From positions 14,426 through 78,425 of the forward strand of contig NZ_BKZR01000011.1 of NCBI RefSeq assembly GCF_008974225.1: a stretch of DNA of 64,000 nt, read 5' to 3'. A model generated the notes under the pieces. The model was not told where the DNA came from. It searched no databases and saw only the letters and a list, made by a program, of their open reading frames with translations. The DNA comes from Weizmannia acidilactici. Its GTDB lineage: Bacteria; Bacillota; Bacilli; Bacillales; Bacillaceae_C. Made by a program: the position numbers and the translations under genes. Shown in pieces: positions 26,565 to 34,994 of the stretch (positions are counted from its first letter, which is position 1; every line of letters starts with the position of its first letter).

Positions 26565-27975
26565 ACAAATATTTCCGCTGTACACTTCTCCCGTCATAGC
26601 TGAACAGCATCGGTTTTTCTTCCACAACCGTTTCGACGTGAACGTTTCTTCCCCACAACTGGTAAAGATAAGGCAAAACCTTTTCTAAATATTTTAAATC
26701 CAGTTCAATTCCTTCATACCAGTTCTTGATATATAGTTCCCCGTTTTTCTGGTAATCGCCGTCCGTTACGGTTAAATACGGGAAGCCGCCGTTAACGCGC
26801 ATGTTGACCAGCTGATCGCGGACATTTTTCCATTCTTTATCGACCACTTTATAATCCCTGCCCTGTTTCTGGAACAAATACATGTCTTCCCTCGTAACCA
26901 ATTCTTTCGTCAAATAATTGCGCAAAAATGAAATATCGGATTCAATTTCGCGCACTTCAAAGATTTTTTCACGGCCCGTCCCCGGTTTTACGCCGCGCTT
27001 CTTCATCTCTTCCGTTGGGTTGTTCCAGCGTTCTTCAATATCTTCAAAAATTTTGATCCCCAGATAATACGGGTTAATGCCGGTCCTTGATGGCTGCACG
27101 ACACCTGCGTTTAATTTGGCATATTCAATCGCCTCGTCCGTCGTCAAATCGAGTTCGCGCATAATGCGCTGGTGCCAGAACGATGCCCAGCCTTCGTTCA
27201 TGATTTTCGTTTCAAGCTGCGGCCAGAAATACAGCATTTCTTCGCGGATCATCGTCATAATGTCACGCTGCCATTCCGTCAGTTCCCGGCTGTACTGCTC
27301 AATAAACAGCACGATATCTTTTTCCGGATGTGGCGGGAACTTTTTGGCTTTTTTCGCCGGTTTCTTTTCCGGCTTTTTCTCATCGAGCGCCCATAATTCT
27401 TCATACGGTCCCGGCGCCCGCTTTGGTTCCTCTTCTTCCCATTCCTCTTCATCTTCCATCGTCCAACTCAGCTTCGGGCGTATCAGAGAAGGATCAATGT
27501 GCTCTTCAATAGCCAGCACCGCATCGATAAATTTTTCCACTTCTCTCTTGCCGTATTTGAGTTCGTAAGCCCGGATTCTTTCCGCCGTCGCCGCCATGCT
27601 TTCTACCATATCCCTTTTCGTATTTTGGAAACGGACATTGTTTTTAAAGAAATCGCAGTGCGCGAGTACATGCGCCACAATCAATTTATTTTGGACGAGC
27701 GTATTGGAATCAAGCAAAAATGCATAACATGGATTGGAGTTGATGACCAGTTCGTATATTTTGCTCAAACCCAGGTCGTACTGCAGTTTCATTTTGTAGT
27801 ACTGTTTGCCGAAACTCCAATGCGAAAACCGTGTCGGCATCCCGTAAGCGCCAAATGTATAAATGATGTCGGCCGGGCAGATTTCGTAGCGCATCGGATA
27901 AAAATCAAGCCCAAACCCGGACGCGATTTCTGTAATTTCTTCAATCGCATATTGCAGGCTTTCATGATCATTCAT
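26563..27975 (-). CDS. spoVR: Stage V sporulation protein SpoVR
   Basis: 470 residues from ATG 27975 (AAGGGGAGG upstream), close to the B. subtilis length. Landmarks: FYPMRYEICPADIIYTFGAYGMP near the N-terminus split by the conserved F-G, HVLAHCDFFKNN, and EGWASFWHQRIMRELDL in the middle. A charged low-complexity linker (about residues 185-225, E/K/P-rich) is inserted. SpoVR is needed for proper spore cortex formation; its biochemistry is unknown, and it is often linked with YhbH and PrkA, which are encoded 8-12 kb away here. A sigma-E promoter precedes it. Confidence 0.95.
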   Translation of the reverse strand: MNDHESLQYAIEEITEIASGFGLDFYPMRYEICPADIIYTFGAYGMPTRFSHWSFGKQYYKMKLQYDLGLSKIYELVINSNPCYAFLLDSNTLVQNKLIVAHVLAHCDFFKNNVRFQNTKRDMVESMAATAERIRAYELKYGKREVEKFIDAVLAIEEHIDPSLIRPKLSWTMEDEEEWEEEEPKRAPGPYEELWALDEKKPEKKPAKKAKKFPPHPEKDIVLFIEQYSRELTEWQRDIMTMIREEMLYFWPQLETKIMNEGWASFWHQRIMRELDLTTDEAIEYAKLNAGVVQPSRTGINPYYLGIKIFEDIEERWNNPTEEMKKRGVKPGTGREKIFEVREIESDISFLRNYLTKELVTREDMYLFQKQGRDYKVVDKEWKNVRDQLVNMRVNGGFPYLTVTDGDYQKNGELYIKNWYEGIELDLKYLEKVLPYLYQLWGRNVHVETVVEEKPMLFSYDGRSVQRKYL

Positions 27976-28012
27976 GAAATTTTCCTCCCCTTCAAAGTTC
28001 ACCCTTTTTTCC

Positions 28013-28041
28013 AATGTATGAACGAAAAGGAAAAAACATGA
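28013..28041 (-). promoter_or_regulatory. Sigma-E promoter of spoVR
   Basis: On the minus strand TCATGTT (28041-28035), 14 bases, CATACATT (28020-28013). It matches the recalled sigma-E consensus KMATATT/CATANNNT with one mismatch and ends 38 bases before the start codon. Confidence 0.7.
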
Positions 28042-28463
28042 GGACGTAAAAAAGGATTTTTACTTCAAATAGCTTTGTGAACGTAATTTTCATTCCCGCA
28101 AATTCCGCGATCATCAACAGATAAACTTTTTACGGAAAGGAAGCACCATTTAGACAACGCTTTTTACCAATTTTTCAAATGGTCTTGCAATGCATCTAAA
28201 GGCCGTTCCAAAGCATTTTTGTGTCCCCTTACAATGCTTCTAAGAACCGTTTCCTTGCAATAATCATATTTAAGCGGCCGTTTTATAAAAATCAGCGTCG
28301 GAGCATGTATTTGCCTAAAATACGTTCCAAATGATAACAATCTTATATTTTCCGCCAGCCAACTTTTTCAGCGGGCAAAAACAAAAAAAACACATACACT
28401 AATGGTACTCCTTTATGAAATTTGCTTAAACAGAAGCAAATGCATAAGAAAGGGGGAACCGGG
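28042..28463. other. 422-bp noncoding region between spoVR and yhdB
   Basis: No coding frame of note. Holds the spoVR upstream region, a fragment of repeat family A at 28101-28119, and two imperfect 24-base direct copies (CAATGCATCTAAAGGCCGTT near 28190, CAATGCTTCTAAGAACCGTT near 28233). A possible sigma-K -10 (CATACACTA) lies at about 28392, but without a convincing -35. Confidence 0.5.
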
Positions 28464-28721
28464 ATGAATCCCGTTGACTATGACCGCGCCTTATATTATA
28501 CGCATCGTTCCCAATGGGATAATTTGCTGATCCTCATGGTGCGGACGAAGGATGATTTCCTTTCCAAAAAAATCGAGCATGTCTTGCATGCTTATCATTT
28601 TTCACGTGATTATACGGTGATTGAAAGTTGTCTATACGCCTTATTACGGTATATCGACCACGCGAACGAAATGGTGAAATGGAGCGGGGCGGATCCCCTG
28701 TTTCATTCCGATGGATGGTAA
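28464..28721 (+). CDS. yhdB: YhdB-family protein
   Basis: 85 residues from ATG 28464 (AAGGGGGAA upstream). MNPVDYDRALYYTHRSQW and the middle MVRTKDDFLSKKIEHVLHAYHF match the small YhdB family as I recall it. Soluble, helical, no cysteine pairs. In B. subtilis yhdB also lies close to spoVR, which supports the call. Function unknown. Confidence 0.75.
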   Translation: MNPVDYDRALYYTHRSQWDNLLILMVRTKDDFLSKKIEHVLHAYHFSRDYTVIESCLYALLRYIDHANEMVKWSGADPLFHSDGW

Positions 28722-28758
28722 GCGGAGAGCGGGCCTGTGCGCGCCCTCCGCTTTTCTA

Positions 28759-28912
28759 TTTGTCCAGCTGCGGGCGCTCAGCTGGCGGATTTTACTCCCT
28801 CTTCCATGCGATCAGTCAACATCGGTTCGCCTTAAAAGATCACCGTGTTTCCTTTATCTGAGTCAGAGGACTAAAATATCTGTACGCCGATAATCGAGCG
28901 CCCTCGCTTTTC
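28759..28912 (+). repeat. Dispersed repeat family B, copy 1
   Basis: Shares TTTGTCCAGCT, GTCAACATCGG, CACCGTGTTTCCTTTATCT and GTACGCCGATAA, in the same order and spacing, with 63863-64000. Noncoding; fills the yhdB-bdbC gap. I recall similar repeats in other Bacillaceae genomes. Confidence 0.8.
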
Positions 28913-28981
28913 TCATTTACATTTTACCCGGCTGGATACTATAATTTACAAAGAAGTATTTTATCAAAAGGAGGCAAAAAT

Positions 28982-29410
28982 TTGAAAGCAACTCAGAGGG
29001 AGAATGTTTGGTTTTTTGCCTGGGCCGTTTCCGTGATCGCAATGTTCGGGAGCCTCTATTTTTCGGAAATCAAGGGTTATGAACCATGCGAATTATGTTG
29101 GTACCAGCGCATTTTAATGTACCCGATGACCGTATTGATCGGCATCGCGGTTGCCAGAAAAGATTACCGGTTATCCCTGTATACGGCTGTTTTATCCGGA
29201 ATTGGCATGTTTGTTTCGCTTTACCATTACTGCCTGCAAAAAATTTCCTTTTTTTCGGATAGGCTGCCTGCTTGTGGCCGCATCCCGTGCACAGCGGAAT
29301 ACATCAATTGGTTCGGATTCATTACCATTCCCTTTCTCGCGTTAACCGCTTTTATCCTCATTTTTATCTCAAGTCTTCTCGTTTGGAAGTGGACAAAAAC
29401 TTCCAGATGA
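28982..29410 (+). CDS. bdbC: Thiol-disulfide oxidoreductase BdbC (DsbB family)
   Basis: 142 residues starting at TTG 28982, required by AAGGAGG just upstream. Four membrane helices. The first redox pair is CELC followed by WYQRILMYP, the DsbB quinone-site motif; the second periplasm-side pair lies in CGRIPC. It reoxidises a secreted thioredoxin-like partner using menaquinone. The following gene encodes a plausible partner, 33 bases downstream. Confidence 0.92.
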   Translation: MKATQRENVWFFAWAVSVIAMFGSLYFSEIKGYEPCELCWYQRILMYPMTVLIGIAVARKDYRLSLYTAVLSGIGMFVSLYHYCLQKISFFSDRLPACGRIPCTAEYINWFGFITIPFLALTAFILIFISSLLVWKWTKTSR

Positions 29411-29443
29411 ATACTTTTCAATTATGCCGACAGGAGGGCCATC

Positions 29444-29926
29444 ATGAAAAAAATTATACTTTTTTTAGCCATCATCATCGTATTATTTGCTGGAATTGCA
29501 GGCATCACAAAGTACCAGCAAAACAAACAGAAAAAGCATAACCCGTATGCAGGCGCAAAAAGCGTCAGCGAATTATCGACCGCGACAAGGGACCAATTGG
29601 ATAATCCTTTGTACCAAAATATCATTTTGCCGAAGCAGCTGCAAAGCGATTTAAAAGCAGGGAAAGACGTTACGGTCTATTTTTTCATGCCGACATGCCC
29701 GCACTGCAAACGGACAACCCCGGTTGTTTCCCCGGTTGCAAAAGATATGGGGATCGATTTGAAAGAATTTAACCTGACTGAATTTGAAAGCGGCTGGGAT
29801 GAATATAAAATCAAAGCGACACCGACAATTGTGTACTATAAAGACGGCAAAGAAGCCGCCCGTATCGTAGGGGAACATACGAAGCAGGAATTCCGGCAGT
29901 GGTTCAGCAAATATGTTAAAAAATAA
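29444..29926 (+). CDS. Membrane-anchored thioredoxin-like protein, likely BdbC partner
   Basis: 160 residues. An uncleaved signal anchor (about residues 3-22), a linker, then a thioredoxin fold with MPTCPHCKRT (Cys85, Cys88) and the cis-Pro in KATPTIVYYKDG. CPHC is the oxidising DsbA/BdbD-type active site, but the compact fold lacks the DsbA helical insertion. Cotranscription with bdbC suggests it makes disulfides in exported proteins. Ends at a strong terminator. Confidence 0.85.
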   Translation: MKKIILFLAIIIVLFAGIAGITKYQQNKQKKHNPYAGAKSVSELSTATRDQLDNPLYQNIILPKQLQSDLKAGKDVTVYFFMPTCPHCKRTTPVVSPVAKDMGIDLKEFNLTEFESGWDEYKIKATPTIVYYKDGKEAARIVGEHTKQEFRQWFSKYVKK

Positions 29927-29953
29927 TGCCCGGCACTTCCGGGCATTATTTTT
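29919..29953. terminator. Strong bidirectional terminator
   Basis: A perfect stem AAAAATAATGCCCGG/CCGGGCATTATTTTT with a 5-base loop between the thioredoxin gene and convergent yhcU. Confidence 0.9.
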
Positions 29954-30346
29954 TCAGACGAGCAGGCGGTTGTATGCTTTTTTAAAAATACTGAATGAAT
30001 CCGTTCTCTTTTCGGCAAACCGGGAGTATGAAAACGGAAAGTGCAAACCGTATTGTTCAAGGGTAAATTTATTAAATTCGAACAGGTTAGCATAATGAAG
30101 ATCCCGGTTACGGCTATCCGTTTCCAATATGGAAATGATCGTCTGCAGACTGGAAATAATCTGGTATCCTGCTTTTAACGTTCCGATTTGATCAGCCGGG
30201 GCGTTCAGGGCAAGTACATGATCCCGCTGAAATCCCATGATTTCCTCATCGGAAAAATAATCAGGAAAAACTTCCGTGAACATATGCTGCACCAATTCCT
30301 CAATCTTATCCATTTGGTCTTCCGTAGACGCATAAACAACCTTCAC
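29954..30346 (-). CDS. yhcU: YhcU-like protein (DUF5365)
   Basis: 130 residues from GTG 30346 (GGGTGGGA upstream). It begins MKVVYASTEDQMDKIEELV; soluble and mixed alpha/beta with no motif suggesting catalysis. Sequence start and length fit B. subtilis YhcU as I remember it. Function unknown. Confidence 0.6.
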   Translation of the reverse strand: MKVVYASTEDQMDKIEELVQHMFTEVFPDYFSDEEIMGFQRDHVLALNAPADQIGTLKAGYQIISSLQTIISILETDSRNRDLHYANLFEFNKFTLEQYGLHFPFSYSRFAEKRTDSFSIFKKAYNRLLV

Positions 30347-30658
30347 AACAGTCCCACCCTTTTAAAAAAATACGCACTATGTTATGTATGCCAAAAAACG
30401 CACCGTATGTGTATTTTTAGAATAACATATGCAAATAGAAAAAAAGCATGGTAAATGTGACCATGCTTGGTTGAAGTCGGCTTGCCGCACCAACGAAAGA
30501 GCTTCCCCCCACATGCTTTTCCTGAAATGGGGTAATGTAATAAAAACAAAATGGAACCGGATACATCTATTTATTTTCGACATTCTTCTTTTATATTCGC
30601 CTGAAATCAGATAAAATAAAGACGTTTGATAATTTAAAGCATATTAGGAGGCTCAAAC
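30347..30658. other. 312-bp noncoding region with orphan minus-strand terminator
   Basis: A hairpin AAGCATGGT/ACCATGCTT at about 30446-30470 is followed on the minus strand by seven T. No gene lies upstream of it on that strand, so it could end a short RNA of about 80-100 bases or attenuate yhcU. The right end holds the promoter region of the DUF47-pit pair. Confidence 0.45.
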
Positions 30659-31279
30659 ATGGTATTTAAAAACAAGAAAGATAAGTTTGCTGTGCTGCTT
30701 GGGCATATTTCGACAAACCTCCGGGAAGCCACCAATTACTTTGCCGATTATAAACTTCAGAATACAGATGATTTAAAAATTTTTACCGAAAAAATGAAGG
30801 AGTACGAGCGTAACGGGGACACATACGTCCACGATATGATTCTGGAATTGAATGATGCCTTTATTACGCCAATTGAGCGTGAAGACCTGCTTGCTTTAAC
30901 GAACAGCATGGATGATGTGCTCGATGGAATTGAAGAATGTTCAGGATTATTCGAACTGTATAACATCACAAAGGCTGACGAGTTTATGATTGAGTTTGTC
31001 GAAATGATCCGCAATTGTGCCGAAGAGATTGAAAAAGCCATTGATATTGTATTTACAAAAAAACTCGACAAGGTTCGCCCGCACGCCATCAAAATTAAAG
31101 AATACGAATCCCATTGCGATGAAATTTTAAGAAAATCTTTAATTCACCTCTTCCAAAATGAATCAGACCCGATCCGCTTAATCAAATATAAAGACCTGTA
31201 TGAAAATATGGAAGATGTGGCTGACTATTGCCAGACAGTGGCCAACATTCTGGAAACGATTATTATGAAAAATGCTTAA
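30659..31279 (+). CDS. DUF47/PhoU-like phosphate transport partner (YkaA-like)
   Basis: 206 residues, all helical, starting MVFKNKKDKFAVLLGHI. PhoU-like DUF47 domain over its full length, with acidic metal-binding repeats (e.g. DDVLDGIEE and ENMEDVADYCQ). These proteins are found next to PiT phosphate transporters and are thought to modulate them. It ends 12 bases before pit, so they form an operon. Confidence 0.88.
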   Translation: MVFKNKKDKFAVLLGHISTNLREATNYFADYKLQNTDDLKIFTEKMKEYERNGDTYVHDMILELNDAFITPIEREDLLALTNSMDDVLDGIEECSGLFELYNITKADEFMIEFVEMIRNCAEEIEKAIDIVFTKKLDKVRPHAIKIKEYESHCDEILRKSLIHLFQNESDPIRLIKYKDLYENMEDVADYCQTVANILETIIMKNA

Positions 31280-31291
31280 GGAGTCTGACGA

Positions 31292-32290
31292 ATGGATAGC
31301 ATTTTAGTTTTGACAGTCTTAATTGTGATTTTTGCTTTTGCATTTGATTTCATTAACGGATTCCACGATACAGCAAACGCGATTGCTACCGCCGTCTCGA
31401 CAAAAGCGCTAAAACCGCGGTTCGCCATTGCCCTTGCGGCTACAATGAATTTCCTTGGGGCGATTTCTTTTACCGGGGTTGCAAAAACCATTACGGAAAG
31501 CATCGTCAACCCGTTTACGCTCGCAAACGGTCAGGTCGTCATTTTGTCCGCCCTGCTCGCAGCCATTATTTGGAATCTTGTGACGTGGTATTTTGGTATT
31601 CCAAGCAGTTCTTCCCATGCCATTATCGGGGCTATTGCCGGAGCGGCGATTGCTTCTGCGGGATTTCATGTTATCGAATTTCGTGGTTTTATCGGTATTA
31701 TTGAAGCTTTAATTTTTTCCCCTATCCTTGCTTTTACAGTCGGATTTATTATATACAGCATTTTTAAAGGTTCTTTTAAAAACTTGAACCTTGCCAAAAC
31801 GAATCGGCGTTTCCGTTTTATCCAAATTTTTACCGCCGCTCTCCAGGCATACACCCACGGGACGAACGATGCCCAAAAATCGATGGGGATTATCACAATG
31901 GCTTTGATCACCAATCACTACATCTCAACAAGCGACATTCCGTTCTGGGTTCAGGTCGGCTGTGCACTGGCCATGGGCTTAGGCACCTCAATCGGCGGAT
32001 GGCGGATCATTAAAACCGTCGGTGCAAACATCATGAAAATCCGCCCGATTAACGGAGTAGCTGCTGATTTGAGTTCGGCCGCCGTTATTTTCGGCGCGAC
32101 TTACATTCACTTGCCGGTCAGCACAACTCATGTGATTTCCTCTTCCATTCTCGGGGTGGGATCGGCCCATCGTATAAAAGGTGTAAAATGGGATACCGCA
32201 CAAAGAATGATCGTCACCTGGGTAATTACCCTGCCGATTGCAGCCGCTTTAGCAGCCGTGGTGTATCATATTGTCAATATCTTTTTATAA
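31292..32290 (+). CDS. pit: Low-affinity inorganic phosphate transporter PiT
   Basis: 332 residues with ten to eleven membrane helices. Two PiT signature repeats: DFINGFHDTANAIATAVST near residue 17 and THGTNDAQKSMGI near residue 190, with the phosphate/cation-binding Asp and Asn residues intact. Cotransports metal-phosphate or proton/sodium with phosphate at the membrane. Follows its DUF47 partner. Confidence 0.93.
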   Translation: MDSILVLTVLIVIFAFAFDFINGFHDTANAIATAVSTKALKPRFAIALAATMNFLGAISFTGVAKTITESIVNPFTLANGQVVILSALLAAIIWNLVTWYFGIPSSSSHAIIGAIAGAAIASAGFHVIEFRGFIGIIEALIFSPILAFTVGFIIYSIFKGSFKNLNLAKTNRRFRFIQIFTAALQAYTHGTNDAQKSMGIITMALITNHYISTSDIPFWVQVGCALAMGLGTSIGGWRIIKTVGANIMKIRPINGVAADLSSAAVIFGATYIHLPVSTTHVISSSILGVGSAHRIKGVKWDTAQRMIVTWVITLPIAAALAAVVYHIVNIFL

Positions 32291-32356
32291 GGTTCCATTT
32301 TGTTCAGGCAGGCGGTCCACCCTGCTTTCCGATCATTCAATTTAACAAATAAAACA

Positions 32357-32388
32357 AAAGAGCGGAGCGAAAAGCTTGCTCTTTTTTT
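32357..32388 (+). terminator. Terminator of DUF47-pit operon
   Basis: AAAGAGC and GCTCTTT arms followed by a run of seven T on the plus strand. Confidence 0.8.
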
Positions 32389-32484
32389 ATTGGACGGTAT
32401 TGAAATGAGGGTTTTGCAAAAACTATGATAACAGCTGATATTTCACATTTTGTTCAAATCTCCGGCTTATTTTAAAGAAAATAG

Positions 32485-32540
32485 TTGCAGTGCGTATTTG
32501 AAACGAATATTATAGAAAATGTGTTTTTAAAATGTTCGTG
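32485..32540 (+). promoter_or_regulatory. pbuO promoter with paired PurR-box-like sites
   Basis: TTGCAG (32485-32490), 17 bases, TATTAT (32508-32513). CGAATATT at 32504-32511 and AATGTTCG at 32531-32538 form an inverted pair at about the spacing of B. subtilis PurBoxes (CCGAACAWW type). The second box lies just after the expected transcript start, fitting repression. Confidence 0.5.
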
Positions 32541-32557
32541 TTTTTGGAGGTTTCAAT

Positions 32558-33856
32558 ATGTTTAATCTGACAGAAAATGGCACGGATGCCAGAACAGAAA
32601 TTCTTGCGGGTTTCACCACTTTTTTAACGATGGTGTATATTATAGTCGTTAATCCGGCCGTCCTGTCCAGCACCGGCGTTCCGTTTGACCAAGTATTTAT
32701 AGCAACGATTATCGGTACGGTTGCCGGCACTTTATGGATGGCCTTGGCTGCCAATTATCCGATTGCCGTAGCACCGGGCATGGGGTTGAATGCGTATTTT
32801 GCTTATTCCGTTGTCGGCACGCACGGCGGTATTACATATGTTACCGCATTCGGCGCCGTTTTTGTTGCAGGTATCATTTTCTTTATTTTGTCGCTCACCC
32901 CATTCCGAGAAAAATTAGTCGAGGCGATTCCGGACAATTTGCGTTCGGGAATTACCGCAGGAATCGGTTTATTTATCGCTTTTATCGGGCTTCGCAGCGC
33001 AGGCATTATTGCCGCGGATAAAACAAATCTGGTCAGGCTCGGCGATCTTCACTCCCCTTCCGCCGAACTTGCCCTCATCGGCCTTGCCGTTACCCTCATC
33101 TGCATGGCGCTGAATATCAACGGTGCTTTATTTATCGGCATGGCCATTACCGGGCTGATCGCATATTTTACCGGGCAGCTTTCTTTTGATAAGGGGTTTG
33201 TATCGGTACCGCATATGCCGCAGGGACTTGTTGTGGAGCATCCGCTCAAAGCGGTTCTCGATGTGTTTACGCACAGCTTATATGCGGTCGTTTTTTCCTT
33301 TTTGCTCGTTACAATTTTTGATACGACCGGCACAATCGTCGGCGTGGCAAAACAGGCCGGCTTGATGAAAGGAAAATCGCTGCCGCGCGCACGGCGGGCC
33401 CTATTGAGCGACTCGATCGGGACTGTCATCGGCTCGCTGTTCGGGACAAGCCCGACAAGCGCCTATATCGAATCTTCTTCAGGGGTAGCAGCAGGCGGCA
33501 GAACCGGGCTTACTACGCTTGTTGTCGCAGTTTTGTTTATCATTTCCGCTTTCTTCAGCCCGCTTGTCGGAGCGGTTGCAGGGCTTTCCGCGATCACGTC
33601 CCCGGCATTGATCATTGTCGGCAGTTTAATGATCGGCAGCATCTCTGACATTAAATGGAGCGAAATTGACGAAGCGTTTCCGGCGTTTTTAATTATTTTG
33701 GTCATGCCTTTAACGAGCAGCATCTCGACCGGGATTGCACTTGGCTTCATTTCCTACCCGATATTAAAAATTTTCAAAGGCAACTGGCGCCAGGTTCATC
33801 CGCTCGTTTATATTTTCGCCGTCCTTTTCTTTATCCATTTGGCATTTTTGCAATAA
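32558..33856 (+). CDS. pbuO: Guanine/hypoxanthine permease PbuO (NCS2 AzgA type)
   Basis: 432 residues, the length I recall for B. subtilis PbuO (YtiP), with 12-14 membrane segments. Diagnostic parts: GFTTFLTMVYIIVVNP near the start, APGMGLNAYFAYSVV, and the substrate-site segment FGTSPTSAYIESSSGVAAGG. Imports purine bases by proton symport. A PurR-like operator pair precedes it; no purine riboswitch is visible in the leader. Confidence 0.87.
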   Translation: MFNLTENGTDARTEILAGFTTFLTMVYIIVVNPAVLSSTGVPFDQVFIATIIGTVAGTLWMALAANYPIAVAPGMGLNAYFAYSVVGTHGGITYVTAFGAVFVAGIIFFILSLTPFREKLVEAIPDNLRSGITAGIGLFIAFIGLRSAGIIAADKTNLVRLGDLHSPSAELALIGLAVTLICMALNINGALFIGMAITGLIAYFTGQLSFDKGFVSVPHMPQGLVVEHPLKAVLDVFTHSLYAVVFSFLLVTIFDTTGTIVGVAKQAGLMKGKSLPRARRALLSDSIGTVIGSLFGTSPTSAYIESSSGVAAGGRTGLTTLVVAVLFIISAFFSPLVGAVAGLSAITSPALIIVGSLMIGSISDIKWSEIDEAFPAFLIILVMPLTSSISTGIALGFISYPILKIFKGNWRQVHPLVYIFAVLFFIHLAFLQ

Positions 33857-33912
33857 AAACGGGACACGGGCTGCCCAATGCCGTTTTGCCGGTATCCGGA
33901 CAGCCCTTTCCT

Positions 33913-34071
33913 TTATTCGAACAATCCGCTTTCTTTCCTTTTTTTGCGAAGCGTCCGACAGGCTGCTGAGCGGTTTTTTGCATCCAGACCGAAAATGAGT
34001 ACGGCCACCCAGTTAGTGGCGGCTTTCCGCATATCAGCAGCATAAATGTTCCATACTTCTACTTCTTTCAT
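33913..34071 (-). CDS. 52-residue basic protein, unknown
   Basis: From ATG 34071 with AAGGGTG close upstream: MKEVEVWNIYAADMRKAATN, a hydrophobic stretch WVAVLIFGLD, and a basic tail (RTLRKKRKESGLFE). An inverted repeat AACACC/GGTGTT overlaps the ribosome site and could mask it. I do not recognise the family. The 70-residue frame overlapping it has a less natural composition. Moderate to low confidence that it is real. Confidence 0.4.
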   Translation of the reverse strand: MKEVEVWNIYAADMRKAATNWVAVLIFGLDAKNRSAACRTLRKKRKESGLFE

Positions 34072-34143
34072 AACACCCTTCTCGTGTTGGTGTTATTTTT
34101 GCCGATTTCGAATGAAGCCATGTGTACAATAGGCCATGAAAAA

Positions 34144-34179
34144 AGGCTGCCCGGAAAGCCGATCATTTACAGGCAGCCT
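34144..34179. terminator. Terminator downstream of HD hydrolase gene
   Basis: A perfect 8-bp stem AGGCTGCC/GGCAGCCT between the HD gene and the 52-residue gene. Confidence 0.65.
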
Positions 34180-34309
34180 AATAAAACGTTAGACTTTTAA
34201 TGACCACATGAATCGATTTTTTCTTAATCCCGGACTTTAGACGCAATTTAATACCCACCTGACCGAGATTTTCGTTTTAATGCACGTATTACAAACCGCA
34301 TTCTGCTCC

Positions 34310-34852
34310 TCACATTTTTCCAAAAACAAGATCAATTTCAGTTTTTAACTGCTTAAGCAGCGGAAAAGCATGATTTCTTCCGATACTGGCTGCGATATTT
34401 CTGTAATACCATTCCTGTTTTGCTTTTCCCCGCTTAAAATGGCTCCACACCTTGTCCCCTTCGCGCGCGATATCATCCCGGATGGAACGGAGATTGTCTA
34501 TTTTATCGGCACAGACGACAAGACAGACCGATTCATCCGCCGTTTTCAAAAAATCAATCGTATGCAGTTTCCGTTCTTCCCACGGCAGGCTTTTGTCCGG
34601 CTCGGAACAGCCTTCAACAATGCGGGCAACTGCATCCCCAAACACCGCCTTGATGTCATCCAGTGATACATCCGTATCTTCCACCGTATCATGCAGAAGA
34701 CCCGCCGCCACGATTTCTTTCCGGCATCCCGCCTCAAGGAGGATCACCGCCACCGAAAAAGGATGAACGATATATGGCAGCTGCACGATTTTCCGGTATT
34801 GCCCGTCATGTGCTTTTGCAGCGAAATGAATCGCTCTCTTGACGATATCCAA
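34310..34852 (-). CDS. HD-domain phosphohydrolase, SpoT-hydrolase-like
   Basis: 180 residues from TTG 34852, chosen because AAGGGGCGG precedes it and conservation begins here (LDIVKRAIHFAAKAHDGQYR). The HD metal motif is in AAGLLHDTVEDTD; the first His lies in YIVHPFSVA. This layout resembles the (p)ppGpp hydrolase half of RelA/SpoT and small Mesh1-like enzymes. The second Asp site VCADKIDNL is kept. It likely hydrolyses a nucleotide phosphate; the substrate is not certain. Divergent from a GNAT gene. Confidence 0.8.
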   Translation of the reverse strand: MDIVKRAIHFAAKAHDGQYRKIVQLPYIVHPFSVAVILLEAGCRKEIVAAGLLHDTVEDTDVSLDDIKAVFGDAVARIVEGCSEPDKSLPWEERKLHTIDFLKTADESVCLVVCADKIDNLRSIRDDIAREGDKVWSHFKRGKAKQEWYYRNIAASIGRNHAFPLLKQLKTEIDLVFGKM

Positions 34853-34994
34853 AGCCTGTCCGCCCCTTTCTATATCATATATAAGGTTATCATGCCAAAT
34901 GACACTACAGAAGTTCCCATAAACGAATTTGAAAAATTGGTATTTTATGATACATTCGTTATAATAAAACATTTTAACAATACGGGGGTTTGGC

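Noticed and set aside
32291..32557. Purine riboswitch before pbuO
   Set aside because: The leader is only about 38 bases and lacks the conserved three-way junction sequences.
33831..34043. 70-residue minus-strand frame overlapping the pbuO end
   Set aside because: No ribosome site, unnatural composition and overlap with pbuO; the 52-residue frame is better supported.
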